Assembly: GCA_033297075.1 (NCBI GenBank)
Contig: MU858069.1
Coordinates: 248,001-312,000, forward strand
Origin: Rhypophila decipiens
Taxonomy: Eukaryota > Ascomycota > Sordariomycetes > Sordariales > Naviculisporaceae
Reading direction: 5' to 3'
DNA: 64,000 nucleotides
Of the stretch, positions 12,345 to 23,824 are shown one piece after another; position 1 is the first letter of the stretch, and each line of letters opens with the position of its first letter. The notes under the pieces were generated by a model, which saw only the letters and a program-made list of their open reading frames with translations, was not told the origin of the DNA and ran no database searches. The translations under genes were made by a program, and so were the position numbers.

Positions 12345-13010
12345 CTCTCGGTTGCTCTGTTTATCTATATCCGTTGCTTGAGAGTCAGGGGCGTCAGTCT
12401 GTGGTTGACAGGCAGGGTTTTGTTTCTTTTTTTCATCCTTTCTTCCCCTCGGAGGAGTATATTCGTTGTTCACCTCCCATCTTTCTTGATTTTTATCCAT
12501 CGACGTACCTACTTGTTTTTGCTGTTTATCTTTCGTCCTCTTTTCCTCTTCAATATTATTTCTCCTCTCGATAATTTTGCACCTTTGTGAGGATAGTTGT
12601 GTTGCAAAGCCGTACTGCTGCGCTCAAGTATTCCCTGTATCGACAGGCCGATTCAGGCCGGCGAGGATACCGTACCCAGCGGATACATACATACAATACG
12701 GTAAGTAAACACCCCCAATATAACACACTTGTTTGTCAAGCTTTTGGCATACAAACAGAATAAATCTTCCCCGTTTGCTCGTCATTCAACATTTAGAGCC
12801 ATGTTGACAATTTGGGCTCCAAAAATGTTTCTCTTATCGTTTCTCGGTTGTCCTTGCTAAGTAATAGGCGTAAGGTTCTAGGCTATTCGTCACGACTGAC
12901 TGCTCTGTCCTGTCTTTTAGATCAACAACGACCAACAAGCCCCGGCAAGAAAAGACGATATCAATATCAAAAGCTGCGGTGGATTCTCGATTTTTCTTGA
13001 GTCTAGTATC
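12345..13010. promoter_or_regulatory. Divergent promoter of DPH7 and the DUF1917 gene, with a probable 5' UTR intron
   Basis: This is a 666-bp shared upstream region. It contains a T- and CT-rich stretch around 12420-12590 typical of fungal promoters. A likely 5' UTR intron for the rightward gene runs from GTAAGT at 12701 to TTTTAG ending at 12920; this is inferred from splice signals only. Confidence 0.5.
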
Positions 13011-14068
13011 ATGACTTCAGATTCAGATCAGGATTCGGATTTCTATGGTTGGTTCTTTCCCGTTTTCCTCATATTCAGCCGCCTCCGGGTTACACCTGCA
13101 GCCTACTTACTGACTGACCATTAACAGGCGATGCAGACACCGTGACTCAACTCAAAGAGCGTGTGGACGACTTCGACCTAGAAAAGGGATGGAAAAGCCA
13201 ACAGGTTTTCTCCAAACTCAGGTCTGAGCCCCAACCCGGCAAGATGGACTCTGCCAGTCGTCTACACAACATGTATCAGGGTGTACCAGGCGCTTGGCAA
13301 GCGCCCGAGTGCCTTGATGCCTTCCTGGCTCGCTATCCACCGTCAACAACCAGAAGGACAGCTGGGATCGACTGGATCCGGGTCTGGAACCCATTCCTTT
13401 CGCCTCCGGAGCCACAGTTGTCTGCGGTCCTCAGACAAGGCGGCAAAGAACGACTTGATATTCTCTCAAAATTCATACTTGCGAGCAGGACGTCGGGCAA
13501 GACCCCGTTCCAAATCGACAGGGAGATCACGAAGGAGCGAGACGATGCAGTAAATGATCTACGCCACCTGGCCGCCATGACCAAAGTCCTGATGGGCAAG
13601 TGGATGCTCTTCCCGGAGCCGCAGGATGTCGACGAAGCATGGAGAAGGGTCACGAGAGCCACGGTGAACAACGAGCTGGGCATTGCTGCCAAAGTAGCAC
13701 CTATCAACGACCCACACGAGAGGCAGCGCTTGATTTGCGTTTATACCAAGGACTTTAGGGATACTGCTGACATCGCTCGGGTCCTCAACAAACTGAGGTC
13801 GTTGGAGCTTATCCGGGCAGGCGGAAAACAGATCTATTACAAGTCAGGTATGTATTGGGCTTTGCTTCACGCTGTTTACATGCCTATGATACTGACCGCA
13901 TCTTAGATGCTTGGACCGATCTGGGTATTTATGGAGGCAATGATTGGCAGATTCCGGCTTCGATGGTGAGTTTCCAGGTCCATATATTCACGATACACAA
14001 GACTGACTCTTGCTTAGCATTCCTCAAACGAGATTTTTTCGTACATCACTCGCCACGGCATACACTGA
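13011..14068 (+). CDS. DUF1917 family protein (eIF4E-like fold, human C11orf68-related)
   Basis: Four exons, 13011-13047, 13128-13847, 13907-13965 and 14018-14068, give 288 residues. All three introns are GT-AG and each join keeps the frame. The tiny first exon encodes an acidic start (MTSDSDQDSDFYG). The core region KWMLFPEPQDVDEAWRRV, NNELGIAAKVAP, RLICVYTKDF and KQIYYKSDAW is the signature of the DUF1917/UPF0696 family, whose structure resembles eIF4E. The biochemical role in fungi is not known to me. The last two exons are short (59 and 51 nt) and encode the conserved DLGIYGGN-type C-terminus. The name rests on motif memory and not on a search. Confidence 0.88.
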
Positions 14069-14581
14069 TTGCAATATCGGCTCCGTATGTTTAACGGCAA
14101 TCAAAGCTTAGATCAATGGAGGGCCGATTTGTATTTTATTGTTCATGAAGACATGTTCATGATGACCTGATGGTTAATTTGGGGCCAGCCTGCCTGTACA
14201 TAATTTTAAAGCAGACATGTGTGGAAAGCTAAACCTAGGCACCAACTGTGTCTGAGCAAATCCCAACGCTGTGACGCTACGCATGCTCAATATACCTGAT
14301 TTCAAAGACCTCTCAATGAATTCCTACCGCGAACGAACACGAAATTGGTGTTTAGGTATCAAAACCGAGTAGGTAATGTAGAATGCTTCTGCTCTGGATG
14401 GGAATGGGACATTTAAAGCTGAAGAGACATAGCCCATGGCCTGAGCCATCAATGAAGCTTTTGATGGAAGGTTTGCTGGGAGGATCGGACAAGTGGACTA
14501 TCCTGGAGCGTCGTGGATGGGTAGTTGGCAGCATTAAAATCACGTGGTCCCATGGTAGGTAAACGTGGGTACGAATGCTGG
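14069..14581. other. Convergent 3' region between the DUF1917 gene and NAA30
   Basis: About 510 bases that should contain both 3' UTRs. Short frames on the minus strand here (60-77 codons) have no similarity. Nothing else seen. Confidence 0.5.
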
Positions 14582-15283
14582 CTACCTGGGCGTGATATCG
14601 CCGTCGTCGAGCGCAAAGTCGGCAGCAGCATCTGGGTCGATCCGCTTGAGTAAGAGGACAAGACGATACGCGCTGTTCCCATTCAGATAATATCGGTGGA
14701 GCTTTTTGGACCTCAAAAATCCTAGCCGCTCGTAGAGTCTCATGGCGGGAACGTTGGTTTCCTCGGTCTCGAGAACGATCTCATCGGCATTGCGCTGAGC
14801 CATGGCATCGATCGCCTTCTTGACCAGCGCCGTAGCGACGCCGTGGCCACGGTACGCAGCTGAGACAGCCAGCATGGCGATGTAGCCGCGAAGAGTCGGG
14901 GGTGAGTGAGAGGCGTGCGGCTCGAGCTTACAGATAATGACTCCAACGAGCGAGGAATCTTCGGGATGTAAAGCCTGGTAACACTCATGGTGTGAATAAG
15001 GGCATGTCTCGGCTCATGGAGATTCAAAGGCCGTACGTACCATGAAGCAGAGGTGGCCCCATTGGTACAGGAAGTAGCGATAAACATAGATGCTGTATGG
15101 CTCGCTCAAGTCCTTGGAGATCAGTGCTCGGATAGCCGGGAGGTAGGCCGACTCAAGAGAGTGTTCGTACTGGACATATTTCAGTTCTCCTGGGAGAGCT
15201 CCGAGAGGGCCAGCTACTGCAGCTGTAGTCGTGGTTTTTTCTAGTCCTATCGAAGCATGACCTGCTGTTGACGTTGTCGCCAT
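14582..15283 (-). CDS. NAA30: N-alpha-acetyltransferase 30 (NatC catalytic subunit, Mak3-like)
   Basis: Two exons, 15283-15041 and 14974-14582, encode 211 residues. The intron starts GTACGTAC after LCFM, and exon 2 opens ALHPEDSSLVGVI. After a low-complexity Thr/Ala-rich leader (residues 1-30), the GNAT fold runs from KYVQYEHSLE onwards. The acetyl-CoA loop YRGHGVATALV lies at about residues 122-132, followed by ETEETNVPAMRLYERLGF, the usual GNAT motif B. The segment YSIYVYRYFLYQWGHLCFM is characteristic of NatC catalytic subunits. The enzyme acetylates N-terminal Met when followed by hydrophobic residues and works with Naa35 and Naa38 at the ribosome. Confidence 0.94.
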
Positions 15284-16485
15284 GGTATGTTTCCTCCAGA
15301 GCCCCCCGCACTCTCTCGGAAGTCAACCAGATCAGCCGACTAATGCAGATGTGCAAGGACGTGCGCTGTTGATCTTTCACTTTAAAATGTAAAAATTTGG
15401 ATAAGCTCTTTTGAGAGTTCAGAGGCACTGAGAGGCTTGCCTTGGATGGAGACCAAAAGAAGAGTCGAGGAAGAGCTGAAATGTTGAATCAAGCTGTGTT
15501 GGTGACTGATGGTGATCGAGTTCTCGATCAGGCAAGTCTCCAGGTCGATGCACCTGATGTTATGTGTATCCGTTGAGTCTAGTAGTACGCGTAATTTTCT
15601 TAACAGTACCTATTTTCCGTGCTCGTACAGATACACCGTATGGATACGATCCTAGTGTTATCGTGAAACTGTCTCTTAAGGTAGACACTCCTCGCTTGTA
15701 CCCCCTCCTTTTTCACATGCAAATTCATGCCTTGACCTATATCGGCGCACGCTAAAAGTATAAATCATCACTCTGTCGGTCATATCACCCAGTTTTAAAT
15801 GGCAGATTTCCGTAACGTCGAGAACTACAGTAATCTGTATCCGTATTATGGTACAAGTATTAAAACGCCCCAGGATCATTACGTCAGAGTGCACGTGGGT
15901 GTGGAACATTGGCGATATAACAGGTCGATAGCGGTATCATGCGCCGGTACTTTTCATTGTGCTTGTTACCGTTTTATCTGCATGACATCCATGAAGCAGC
16001 ACGAGCAGCTGAGCCATCCGTGGTGCGACTCTGTGTCATGTTCAGAATATTGTTGCCATACACAATTTCTCACCGGAACATTTGTAACTGTAACAACGCT
16101 AGGTGAAGTATCTCGACGTCGTGGGATCGCTAGCTTACTTGTCGTTTTGTTAATCCGCACGTTTGAAATGGACTGAACAGCATTCAGTATTACCTTAGCG
16201 GGGTGCTGCCGATGACCGACATACCAGGGATTAGCCCGGCGCAATCCGCCAAAAATATTGTTCACTGATTCACCACTGGTTCATCTGTTGTTCAAAGAAC
16301 GTCAAAGCCGGACAACAACTTGGGACGCTCCAAGAGCGCACTACAGTTATTTCGCCCTGTTTGGGCGGCGGCTGTAGCAGAGAAAAAGAAGCGACATTAC
16401 TCATACCTGTTTTCACGTGTCTCAACCCTGATTCCTGTATCGAATCGCCGTGGTCCTCGGCGCAGGTTGGATACCGGCCGTCGAA
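15284..16485. promoter_or_regulatory. Divergent promoter region between NAA30 and LRO1
   Basis: A 1.2-kb upstream region shared by two oppositely reading genes. It holds only short chance frames (for example 125 codons at 15799-16176 without any domain). No repeat or RNA gene seen. Confidence 0.5.
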
Positions 16486-18481
16486 ATGGCCAGCACCCTC
16501 CGCCGAAGAATAATCGGGAACGAGACACCGTCCGAAGCAATAACTGAGAATGAGACGCCATCCGAAGCCCCTTCCGAGGCCCCTTCCGAGACTCCCACGC
16601 CTCCGAATGAGAAACCAGAAAAGCGCGGCGACAGTGTGAAAATTGTCCATCATAAAACCAAGACCCGGAAACGCAAAACCACGGCCATCTTCTTGCTGGG
16701 AAGTCTCTTCGGCATTATAGCTGCCGGCTTTTTCGCCAAAACAAATGACTTGATAGACTTCCCCGAGTTTGGGGACTTGAGCATGGACAGCTTGTTCGAT
16801 GTTCTCCCTGCGGGCCTCGTCAAGGACATGCGCGAGCTGGTTGTAAGTCGGAGTCCGACCTATTTAGAGACCAACTACTATCTGCGAAGTAGCTAACAAG
16901 TTGACCTTGTCTTGACTTCAGAATGGCGAGCGAGATTTCCTCGAGAGCTACGATGGCTTTTCGGTGGGCGTCAAGGTCCGTTCCGAAGGGCTTTCGGCTG
17001 ACCATCCCATGGTCATGATTCCCGGAGTCATATCTACCGGCCTCGAGTCGTGGGGTACCTCCAACAGTTCTCGTCAGTACTTTCGAAAGCGGCTGTGGGG
17101 CAGCTGGACCATGATGAGGGCACTTGTGTTGGATAAAGAAGCTTGGAAGAGACACATAATGCTCGACAAGACGACCGGACTGGACCCTCCGGAAGTCAAG
17201 CTACGCGCCGCACAGGGCTTCGATGCGACCGATTTCTTCATCACGGGTTACTGGATCTGGAACAAGATTATCGAGAACTTGGCCTCGCTGGGCTACGATT
17301 CTACGAACTCGTATACGGCTGCATACGACTGGCGACTGTCCTACCCGAACCTCGAGGTGCGAGATCAATACTTTACGAGGCTGAAGTTTCACATTGAAAT
17401 GGCCTTCCATGTGCAGAAGAAGAAGGTGGTTCTGACATCACACAGCATGGGAGGGCAAGTTGTCTTTTACTTCTTCCACTGGGTTGCTTCAGAGCTTGGT
17501 GGAAAAGGTGGAGACGACTGGGTGGAAAAGCATATTGACGGGTGGATCAACGTCAGCGGGTGTATGCTCGGCGCTGTCAAAGATGTCACAGCGGTTCTGT
17601 CTGGCGAAATGCGCGACACTGCTCAGCTGAACGCGTTTGCCGTGTACGGGCTGGAAAAGTTCCTCAGCAAGGAGGAGCGTGCTGAGATATTCCGCGCAAT
17701 GCCTGGCATCTCATCCATGCTGCCCATGGGAGGCAATGCCATTTGGGGTGATCTGGATTCAGCACCTGATGATGTTCCCGGTCAGAAGTACAGCTACGGG
17801 TCGCTGTTGAACTTCCGGAGCTCGCAAAACTGGACGGTGCCGAGCAAGAATTACACAGTTGAGGAGGCCATGGAATATCTGTTCAATACCACTGAGGATT
17901 GGTATACCCATCAAGTGCGTGGGAGTTACTCGCAAGGCGTTGCGCACACCACGGCCGAAGTTGAGGCGAACGAGAAAGACCCGAGAAAGTGGATCAACCC
18001 GTTGGAATCACGCTTGCCACTCGCACCAAGCCTCAAAATCTACTGCTTCTACGGAGTTGGGAAGCCGACCGAGAGAGCGTATTTTTACCGGCCTCCAGAG
18101 CCCGGGATCGTGACAAATCTGAACATGACCATCGACACGGGCTTCACAGAGGGCCACGTTGACCATGGTGTCATTCTGGGAGAAGGCGACGGGACAGTCA
18201 ACCTGATGAGCACCGGATACATGTGCAATTGGGGATGGAAGATGAAGAGATATAACCCTGCCGGAGTCAAAGTGACGGTCGTTGAGATGCCTCACGAACC
18301 CGAACGCTTCAACCCAAGGGGCGGTCCGAACACTGCTGATCACGTCGACATTCTGGGTCGGCAGAACCTGAACGAGTACATCCTGCGTGTCGCCGCTGGA
18401 CAAGGCCACACGATCCAGGACAATGTGGTCAGCAACATTCTCGAATACGCGCAAAAAGCAAAGATATACGAAGAGAAGTAA
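16486..18481 (+). CDS. LRO1: Phospholipid:diacylglycerol acyltransferase (PDAT, Lro1)
   Basis: Two exons, 16486-16842 and 16922-18481, encode 638 residues, close to yeast Lro1 length. The enzyme moves an acyl chain from a phospholipid to diacylglycerol to make triacylglycerol in the ER. After a Glu/Pro/Ser-rich cytosolic tail with repeated ETPSEA units, residues about 66-84 form one membrane helix; the rest is lumenal. The alpha/beta-hydrolase triad is visible: Ser294 in TSHSMGG, Asp542 in GEGDGTV and His593 in ADHVDILG. The family sequence PGVISTGLESWG and the YDWRLSYPNLE block are present. The ATG was chosen as the first after an in-frame GTG and because it gives a normal tail length. Confidence 0.96.
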
Positions 18482-19400
18482 TGAGTGAAAGCCGTCTATT
18501 AGGCGTGGATATGGCGTTTTTGACAACCAAGGTATATATTCATTAGATGGAACCTGGCGTTTCTTTTGGTGTGGGTTGGTTGTCTTTTGGGCCTTGGACG
18601 CGGGCCCTCTATTGAGGTTGTACGGATGATACCTGAATCTTTTCTGGTGGGATAACATAAAGTATTGACGTACATATTAGGTAAGGCGAGTGTAGTGTAT
18701 ATACCGGTAAATCCATCTCCTTTGCTCGGGTTCCATAGAGGCCGCATACGATTCGGCAACATATAACTATAAGGGTAGTTGGCTTTAAAAAGGCTGTTTT
18801 TTCAAGAAAAGTATACCTTCTATCTATTAAGGTCTAAACTCCTGTTATATAGTGGAGACTGTGAGGATCGTATAGAGGAACAACCACCCTATACACCCTC
18901 ATACGTACTATACATACCATTTACTTGATTGGATCTTCCAATCAAGTCTAGTTGCTCTTTTGGGCTATGTTACGTAGTGGTGTGGTATGTCACGATCGTT
19001 ACAGGGGTCGTACTGTAAGGCTTATAATATAATATACTATTTAAGTCAAAACAGTATGTACTAGAGTAATAGAATAACCCTATATACTGCTAGTATAACA
19101 CTTATAAAAAAGTCACTCTATTATAGGTATAATATACTTATAGTAGCCCTTATAACAACATGTTGCCGGATCCCCCCCGGCCTCCATGGTTACATCAACA
19201 CGACAGGAAGCTTGTCGTGGGGTAACTCTACGGATAGCTGCCCTGCTGCCGTGATTCTATGCGCTAGCTGCGCATTTCGGTACCTTCTTTAGTTGCTCAA
19301 GGTAGTTGTTACTCTTTTCATGTTCTCCGCTTGACTTCGCATCGAAGGAAGGGAATGGCTCAGAGGATCGGGTGTTGATGTTTGGTGAAGGTCCTCTAGG
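18482..19400. repeat. AT-rich tract, possible RIP-decayed repeat
   Basis: From about 18640 to 19160 the sequence becomes very AT-rich with dense TATA, ATAATA and CTATA strings, unlike the balanced composition of nearby genes. It has no ORF of note. A perfect 11-bp inverted repeat (ACTTGATTGGA / TCCAATCAAGT) lies at 18923-18947. Such TpA-rich islands are typical of repeats mutated by RIP in filamentous ascomycetes; here that is inference. The segment 19161-19400 returns to mixed composition and holds no gene. Confidence 0.5.
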
Positions 19401-19579
19401 TACCGTATCTACTGACTTTGATCAAAATCCGCCTATAGCCAAGTAGGCCTAGCTCCCGCTAGAAATTGCAGGCGAGGAACCGAGCAGGTCCACATCTCCC
19501 GTACACTTGACCTCCTTCGGCCAGCGGCTAAGCCTACTTGGCTCTAGGCGGATTTTGATCAAAGTCAGTAGATACGGTA
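19401..19579. mobile_element. MITE-like element with near-perfect 50-bp terminal inverted repeats
   Basis: The left arm beginning TACCGTATCTACTGACTTTG is repeated in reverse complement at the right end (CAGTAGATACGGTA). About 48 bp match with a single mismatch (TATAGCC versus TAGAGCC), extending with gaps a little further inward. TA at both tips fits a TA target duplication. The roughly 80-bp centre has no coding capacity. High arm identity suggests a younger element than the one at 10671. It sits at the edge of the AT-rich tract and 470 bp upstream of the LDB17 start. Confidence 0.78.
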
Positions 19580-20049
19580 CCTCGAATGGCGTGGTGGAGA
19601 GTGAGTGACCCGTGGCAGTGAAACGCAGACCAAACGGGACAGCTTAGCGTCTCGGCATACTCAAGCCGAGCACTGGGGAAAGTGTAATTAATTAGTGCAC
19701 GCACTGCAGGGATAGAAGGCTGGTTAATCGTAGCATCCGATTGTGACCTGGAACCTCGAAGTGGGCAACAAAGTGATGTAGCCCCTCCATCTTTCCAAGC
19801 CCTGCTGAAGAGCATCTTCCACGTTACACCTCCAATTCAGATTGTTGGTTGTTGAATCACACGACCGATACATTCCGAGTGATGTTCATGCCTTTGCGGC
19901 TTCCCGTACCCGGCAACAATCCATCCACATGCATCCAAAGAGCCGACGACGAAGGTTTATTCATGTCCTAGCCGACTTCTCGCAAAAGCGCCTGCTCGTG
20001 ATGCCCAGAATTTCCCACAACCTTGCTCCGGTGCTGGTCGGTTGAGAAC
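19580..20049. promoter_or_regulatory. Upstream region of LDB17
   Basis: 470 bases between the TIR element and the LDB17 start codon, presumably promoter and 5' UTR. Only short chance frames; no clear motif. Confidence 0.4.
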
Positions 20050-21730
20050 ATGGCAGACTTTGGGGCCTCTGGGTTCCCCGAGGATGAGCAACAGTTTTGG
20101 GACCGTGAGTTTCCCAATGGACGTTGTAGACTGGACCGCCTGATGCTGACTTTCTCTTTCCCTTCCTTAGTTATCAACGAGACTGTGTCGGCCCCTTGCC
20201 CGAACCACGAATCACTCGACGATGCTTTGCGATCATGGCTCTACCTTGTGTCTAACGGCCGTGACCAGTACCTGGGAACCGAAGATGACATCGCAAACTG
20301 CTCCCAAAAGCTTCGCGAGAGCAGCATATTTTGCGCCAACCAGGAATACGTGCGCACCCAGATCATATACAGCCTCCTGCAGGAGGATGATCTTGGCCCG
20401 CTTCATGCCATTGCGAACTTTCTCCTCTTAGATGGACGACTGGACGAGGAGACATTCCGGCGCATGGTCGGTGAGGGTTGCTTCGGACGCCTGCTTGAGC
20501 TGATCAAGAATTGCGGCGGGCGTGACCGTCGACTCCACCGGCTTCTCTTAGAGCTCATGTTCGAGATGTCCCGTATAGAGCGCCTACGGCCCGAGGATCT
20601 ACTCCAGGTCGATGATGGGTTTGTCAGCTATCTGTTTCGACTTATCGAGTCGCTTTCCGATGATGCAGACGATCCCTATCATTATCCTGTCATCAGGGTA
20701 TTGGTATGTCTCCCACTTTTCTGATACTTGGCCAAAGCATCGATGATATCGTAGCACTAACAGTTAGAAACAGCTGGTTTTGAATGAACAATACATGGTC
20801 GCGTCAACATCAGCAGCAGCCGAGCCCGAATCACCTACCACGCCCATCACCAACCGCGTGGTGAAGATATTGAGTTTGTACGGGCCATCGTTCCGGACTT
20901 TCGGCGAGAACATCATCCTGCTCTTGAACCGAGCGACTGAAACAGCAATTCAGTTGCTGATCCTGAAACTGCTGTACTTGCTATTCACGACCGCTGCGAC
21001 TTACGAGTATTTTTACACAAACGACTTGCGCGTCCTCCTTGATGTCATAATCCGAAATCTTCTCGATCTGCCGAGCGAGATGAATGTTTTGAGACATACG
21101 TATCTCAGGGTACTCGCGCCTCTGCTCGCTCACACGCAACTCAGCCAACCACCACACTACAAGCGGGATCAGGTGCTCAGCCTCCTCGAGATACTCCGGG
21201 GCTCGGGGAATATCCACTTTACCCCCCCTGAGCCAACAACCCTTCGACTTATTGAGAGGGTGGCCAAAACGCCGTGGCTCTCTGAAGAAGAGCCAGAGTC
21301 CCCACGGAGTCCGAGGACTCTGCTTCTCGGAAGCCTCTCCAAGTCCCAGAGCGCCAGCAACGTAAGCGTCGTTGCTGAGGTTACAGAGAAGCCCGGTGTA
21401 AAAACACCGAGCAGAAAATTGGACCCAGAACATGAGAAGAAAGACGACCTGAGGAAGGGGGGCAGTCCTCCCATGATTCCAAAGCCGCGGACGTTGAAAC
21501 CCCAACGGTCACTTCCTGAGGTGCCAAAGCATCGACATGGCGTGCCCATGGTTGTCCCACCGTTGCCCAGCTTGGAGCAGCTGAAGGAGCACGAGCAGGG
21601 AAAGAAAAAGGTACCACCAAAGTTACCGCCACCGCGGAGATGGGCTAAATTAAAACTTGGCAACAGTGGAGGAGATGCATTGGCTACCCCAGATGGAGTG
21701 TCTGCAACGCGAGCATCGCCTGCGTCCTGA
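20050..21730 (+). CDS. LDB17: Ldb17/Dip1-family (SPIN90-like) Arp2/3 activator
   Basis: Three exons, 20050-20104, 20171-20703 and 20774-21730, encode 514 residues. The N-terminal two-thirds is all helical, with Leu-rich armadillo-like repeats (for example [49 protein letters not shown]), the SPIN90/Ldb17 leucine-rich domain. YEYFYTNDL and its neighbours are strongly conserved in this family. The C-terminal 150 residues are disordered and proline-rich, with SH3-ligand-like strings ([15 protein letters not shown]). Family members bind Arp2/3 and start unbranched actin filaments that seed endocytic patches at the cell cortex; in yeast Ldb17 also acts in endocytosis. The small first exon (18 codons) is supported by a GTGAGT donor and frame continuity. 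Confidence 0.9.
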
Positions 21731-22675
21731 ACAGGCGCCAGCGGTTCCGAACTAGGCTCGAGAGTTCCATATGACACTTGATTTAGATGCCCAAAGATAT
21801 TGGATGTGATGATTATGAAGGTGGCCTTCTTTGCGGGTGGCGCGGTTGATATGATACCAAAGACAATATTTGTTATTTACATGGGAACTAGATCAATAAA
21901 CAGCAATAGCAGTAATGGGAGGAGCTAGCGACAGTACCACAATGAGGTACACATATGGCCGTCATATTAGGGATGAGGTTTTACGAACCCCTGATGGTTT
22001 TCAGAAGATTGCTGGTATGGAAAGACTCGTCGCTCCGGGATGGGAGCGGTTATATTTTATGTGACACCTGGAGCATTTGTATCCGGAGCGTGCTGCTTTT
22101 ACTCAATAAACAATAGCTGATTTGGAAAAAAGCCAGTTCCGGCTCTGAACATTGTTAGATCTTCTCATCTGTTTTATCTAGTGAACCAGTTGTAGAGACA
22201 GTACCATCGTTTAGATGATTTCTATCCGGTGGGTGACATACCGGAATACCGGGGAAATGGCGTGCGGAATGCACCCCTGATACGGAGTACAGATACCGGA
22301 CCGGATCTTGGCGGTTTTTGAGTGGCCCCACATCCCGTCATGCGGAGGATCCCTGTAGCCTGACCTTCGAACCGCGATTTTCAGACCAGAGCTTTGGAAT
22401 TTTATCACGACCTCCCAAATCGCCCGACGACCCCCATCCCACACGGCGCAAATATCACGAATTTGCCCGGCCTGCCTTATCGACTGTACAATTGGCCTGG
22501 GTGGTTTCTAGGGGACGACCGAAGAGACGAACTCGCCAAAGGAAAAGGGGAAAAGTCAGAGACGAGACGAGACGGGACGATTTACACGACCAGAATCTTG
22601 AATATACCTACCTACCGAAATACACCCGGAAAACGGACGGACTGACGGATTAATCATAATTGTACTCCGGCGGTA
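21731..22675. other. Gap between LDB17 and the uS17m gene
   Basis: Contains the LDB17 3' UTR and the promoter of the mitoribosomal gene. A string TACGGAGTAC occurs near 22276, a palindrome-like motif seen again in looser form near 26981. Frames on either strand are short and unlike proteins. Confidence 0.45.
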
Positions 22676-23391
22676 ATGGCGACGGCAGCGAGATTCGCGG
22701 CGGATGCGCCCAAGGCCGCTACCAACGTGTACAAGTCGTTCAGAGAACTCCACGGGGTTGTGGTATCCGCGGGACTGATGCAGAGGACGGTCAAGGTCCG
22801 CGTAGGAGGAATGAAATGGAACAGATTCTTGAAAAAGGTAGGCTGGGTTTTTCTTTGGTTGATTGGATTAGGTTTGGTTCTCTCAGGGCGGCGGCGTACA
22901 CATATTCTCCTCCCGGGTGTCTTCGGGACTGGGATGAATCACTTGCTGTTCCTATTATTCCTATTACCATCATATGGATTTTCTTCTGTGTGCCTGCTGC
23001 TCATGCTAACCATCATGCCCATATCAACTAGTCCTTTGACAACTCCCAAACCTACATGGTCCACGACCCCAATGACTCCCTCCGAACAGGCGACGTAGTA
23101 GCCATCACCCCCGGCGAGCGCAACTCCAAGCACAAGCGCCACGTGGTAAAACACATCATCGCGCCCGCGGGCACCCCGATCGAGGAGCGCCCGCCCGTGC
23201 CGACGGAGCAAGAGAGGTGGGCGGCCTTGACTGCTAAAGCCGAAGCGAAGCAGCAACGGAGAGCACTCCGCCAACATGCCGAGCAGGTCGAGAGACAATT
23301 GGATTACACGGCCAGGTTGGCCAAGAAATCGATGAAGCAGATCAATACGCTCTTGAGGTTACATGGACAACAGCCCGTCAAGAACCTGTGA
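22676..23391 (+). CDS. MRPS17: Mitochondrial small-subunit ribosomal protein uS17m
   Basis: Two exons, 22676-22837 and 23032-23391, encode 173 residues. The 194-nt intron is the longest in the neighbourhood and ends in ACTAG. The first exon contains the S17 start GVVVSAGLMQRTVKVRVG after a short Ala/Arg-rich leader that can serve as a mitochondrial targeting sequence. Exon 2 gives TYMVHDPNDSLRTGDVVAI and KHKRHVVKHIIAP, the OB-fold body of uS17. The C-terminal 70 residues are a charged helix extension found in fungal mitochondrial S17 proteins. The protein binds the small-subunit rRNA in the mitochondrial matrix. Confidence 0.93.
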
Positions 23392-23824
23392 CCAGGGACT
23401 GGACGGACGAAAATGGACGAGGATTAGGTGTGAGTAGCATTTGATTGCTGGGTGAATAATTACTTCCCAACAACAACAAAACTTCAATTTTGTACATCAT
23501 TTAGATCATGTATTATAGCAGTGGCTACCAACCCAATACTTTATTCGACGTGACTTGTGTGTTATATCTATTTTCCACAGGCTGCTTTCCATAGTCATTG
23601 AGTGACCTGCAAATCGTGTTCCCAACTCGATTACGAAAGCTTTGGGCAAAGGTAGCGAGGGTCTTTTCCCGGCAGCTTATGGAGAGAATTCATGTTTGGG
23701 AATTCCATTCATCGTATACCTTTCATTCTAGCGCTGTTTCTCAACCATGCCATCGATGGCCAAGTGTGACGCTTGTCGACAATAAAGCCCGCACGTCCAT
23801 AGGCTGTGGGTGTATATCCCATTT
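23392..23824. other. Convergent 3' region between uS17m and the AAA ATPase gene
   Basis: About 430 bases containing two facing 3' UTRs. Nothing else seen. Confidence 0.5.

Noticed and set aside
12345..12500. Upstream ATG at 12500 as DPH7 start
   Set aside because: The extra 52 residues are highly polar and repetitive, and the family normally begins shortly before LPPSC.
20981..21777. 174- and 202-codon minus-strand ORFs
   Set aside because: Both are antisense to the conserved LDB17 third exon.
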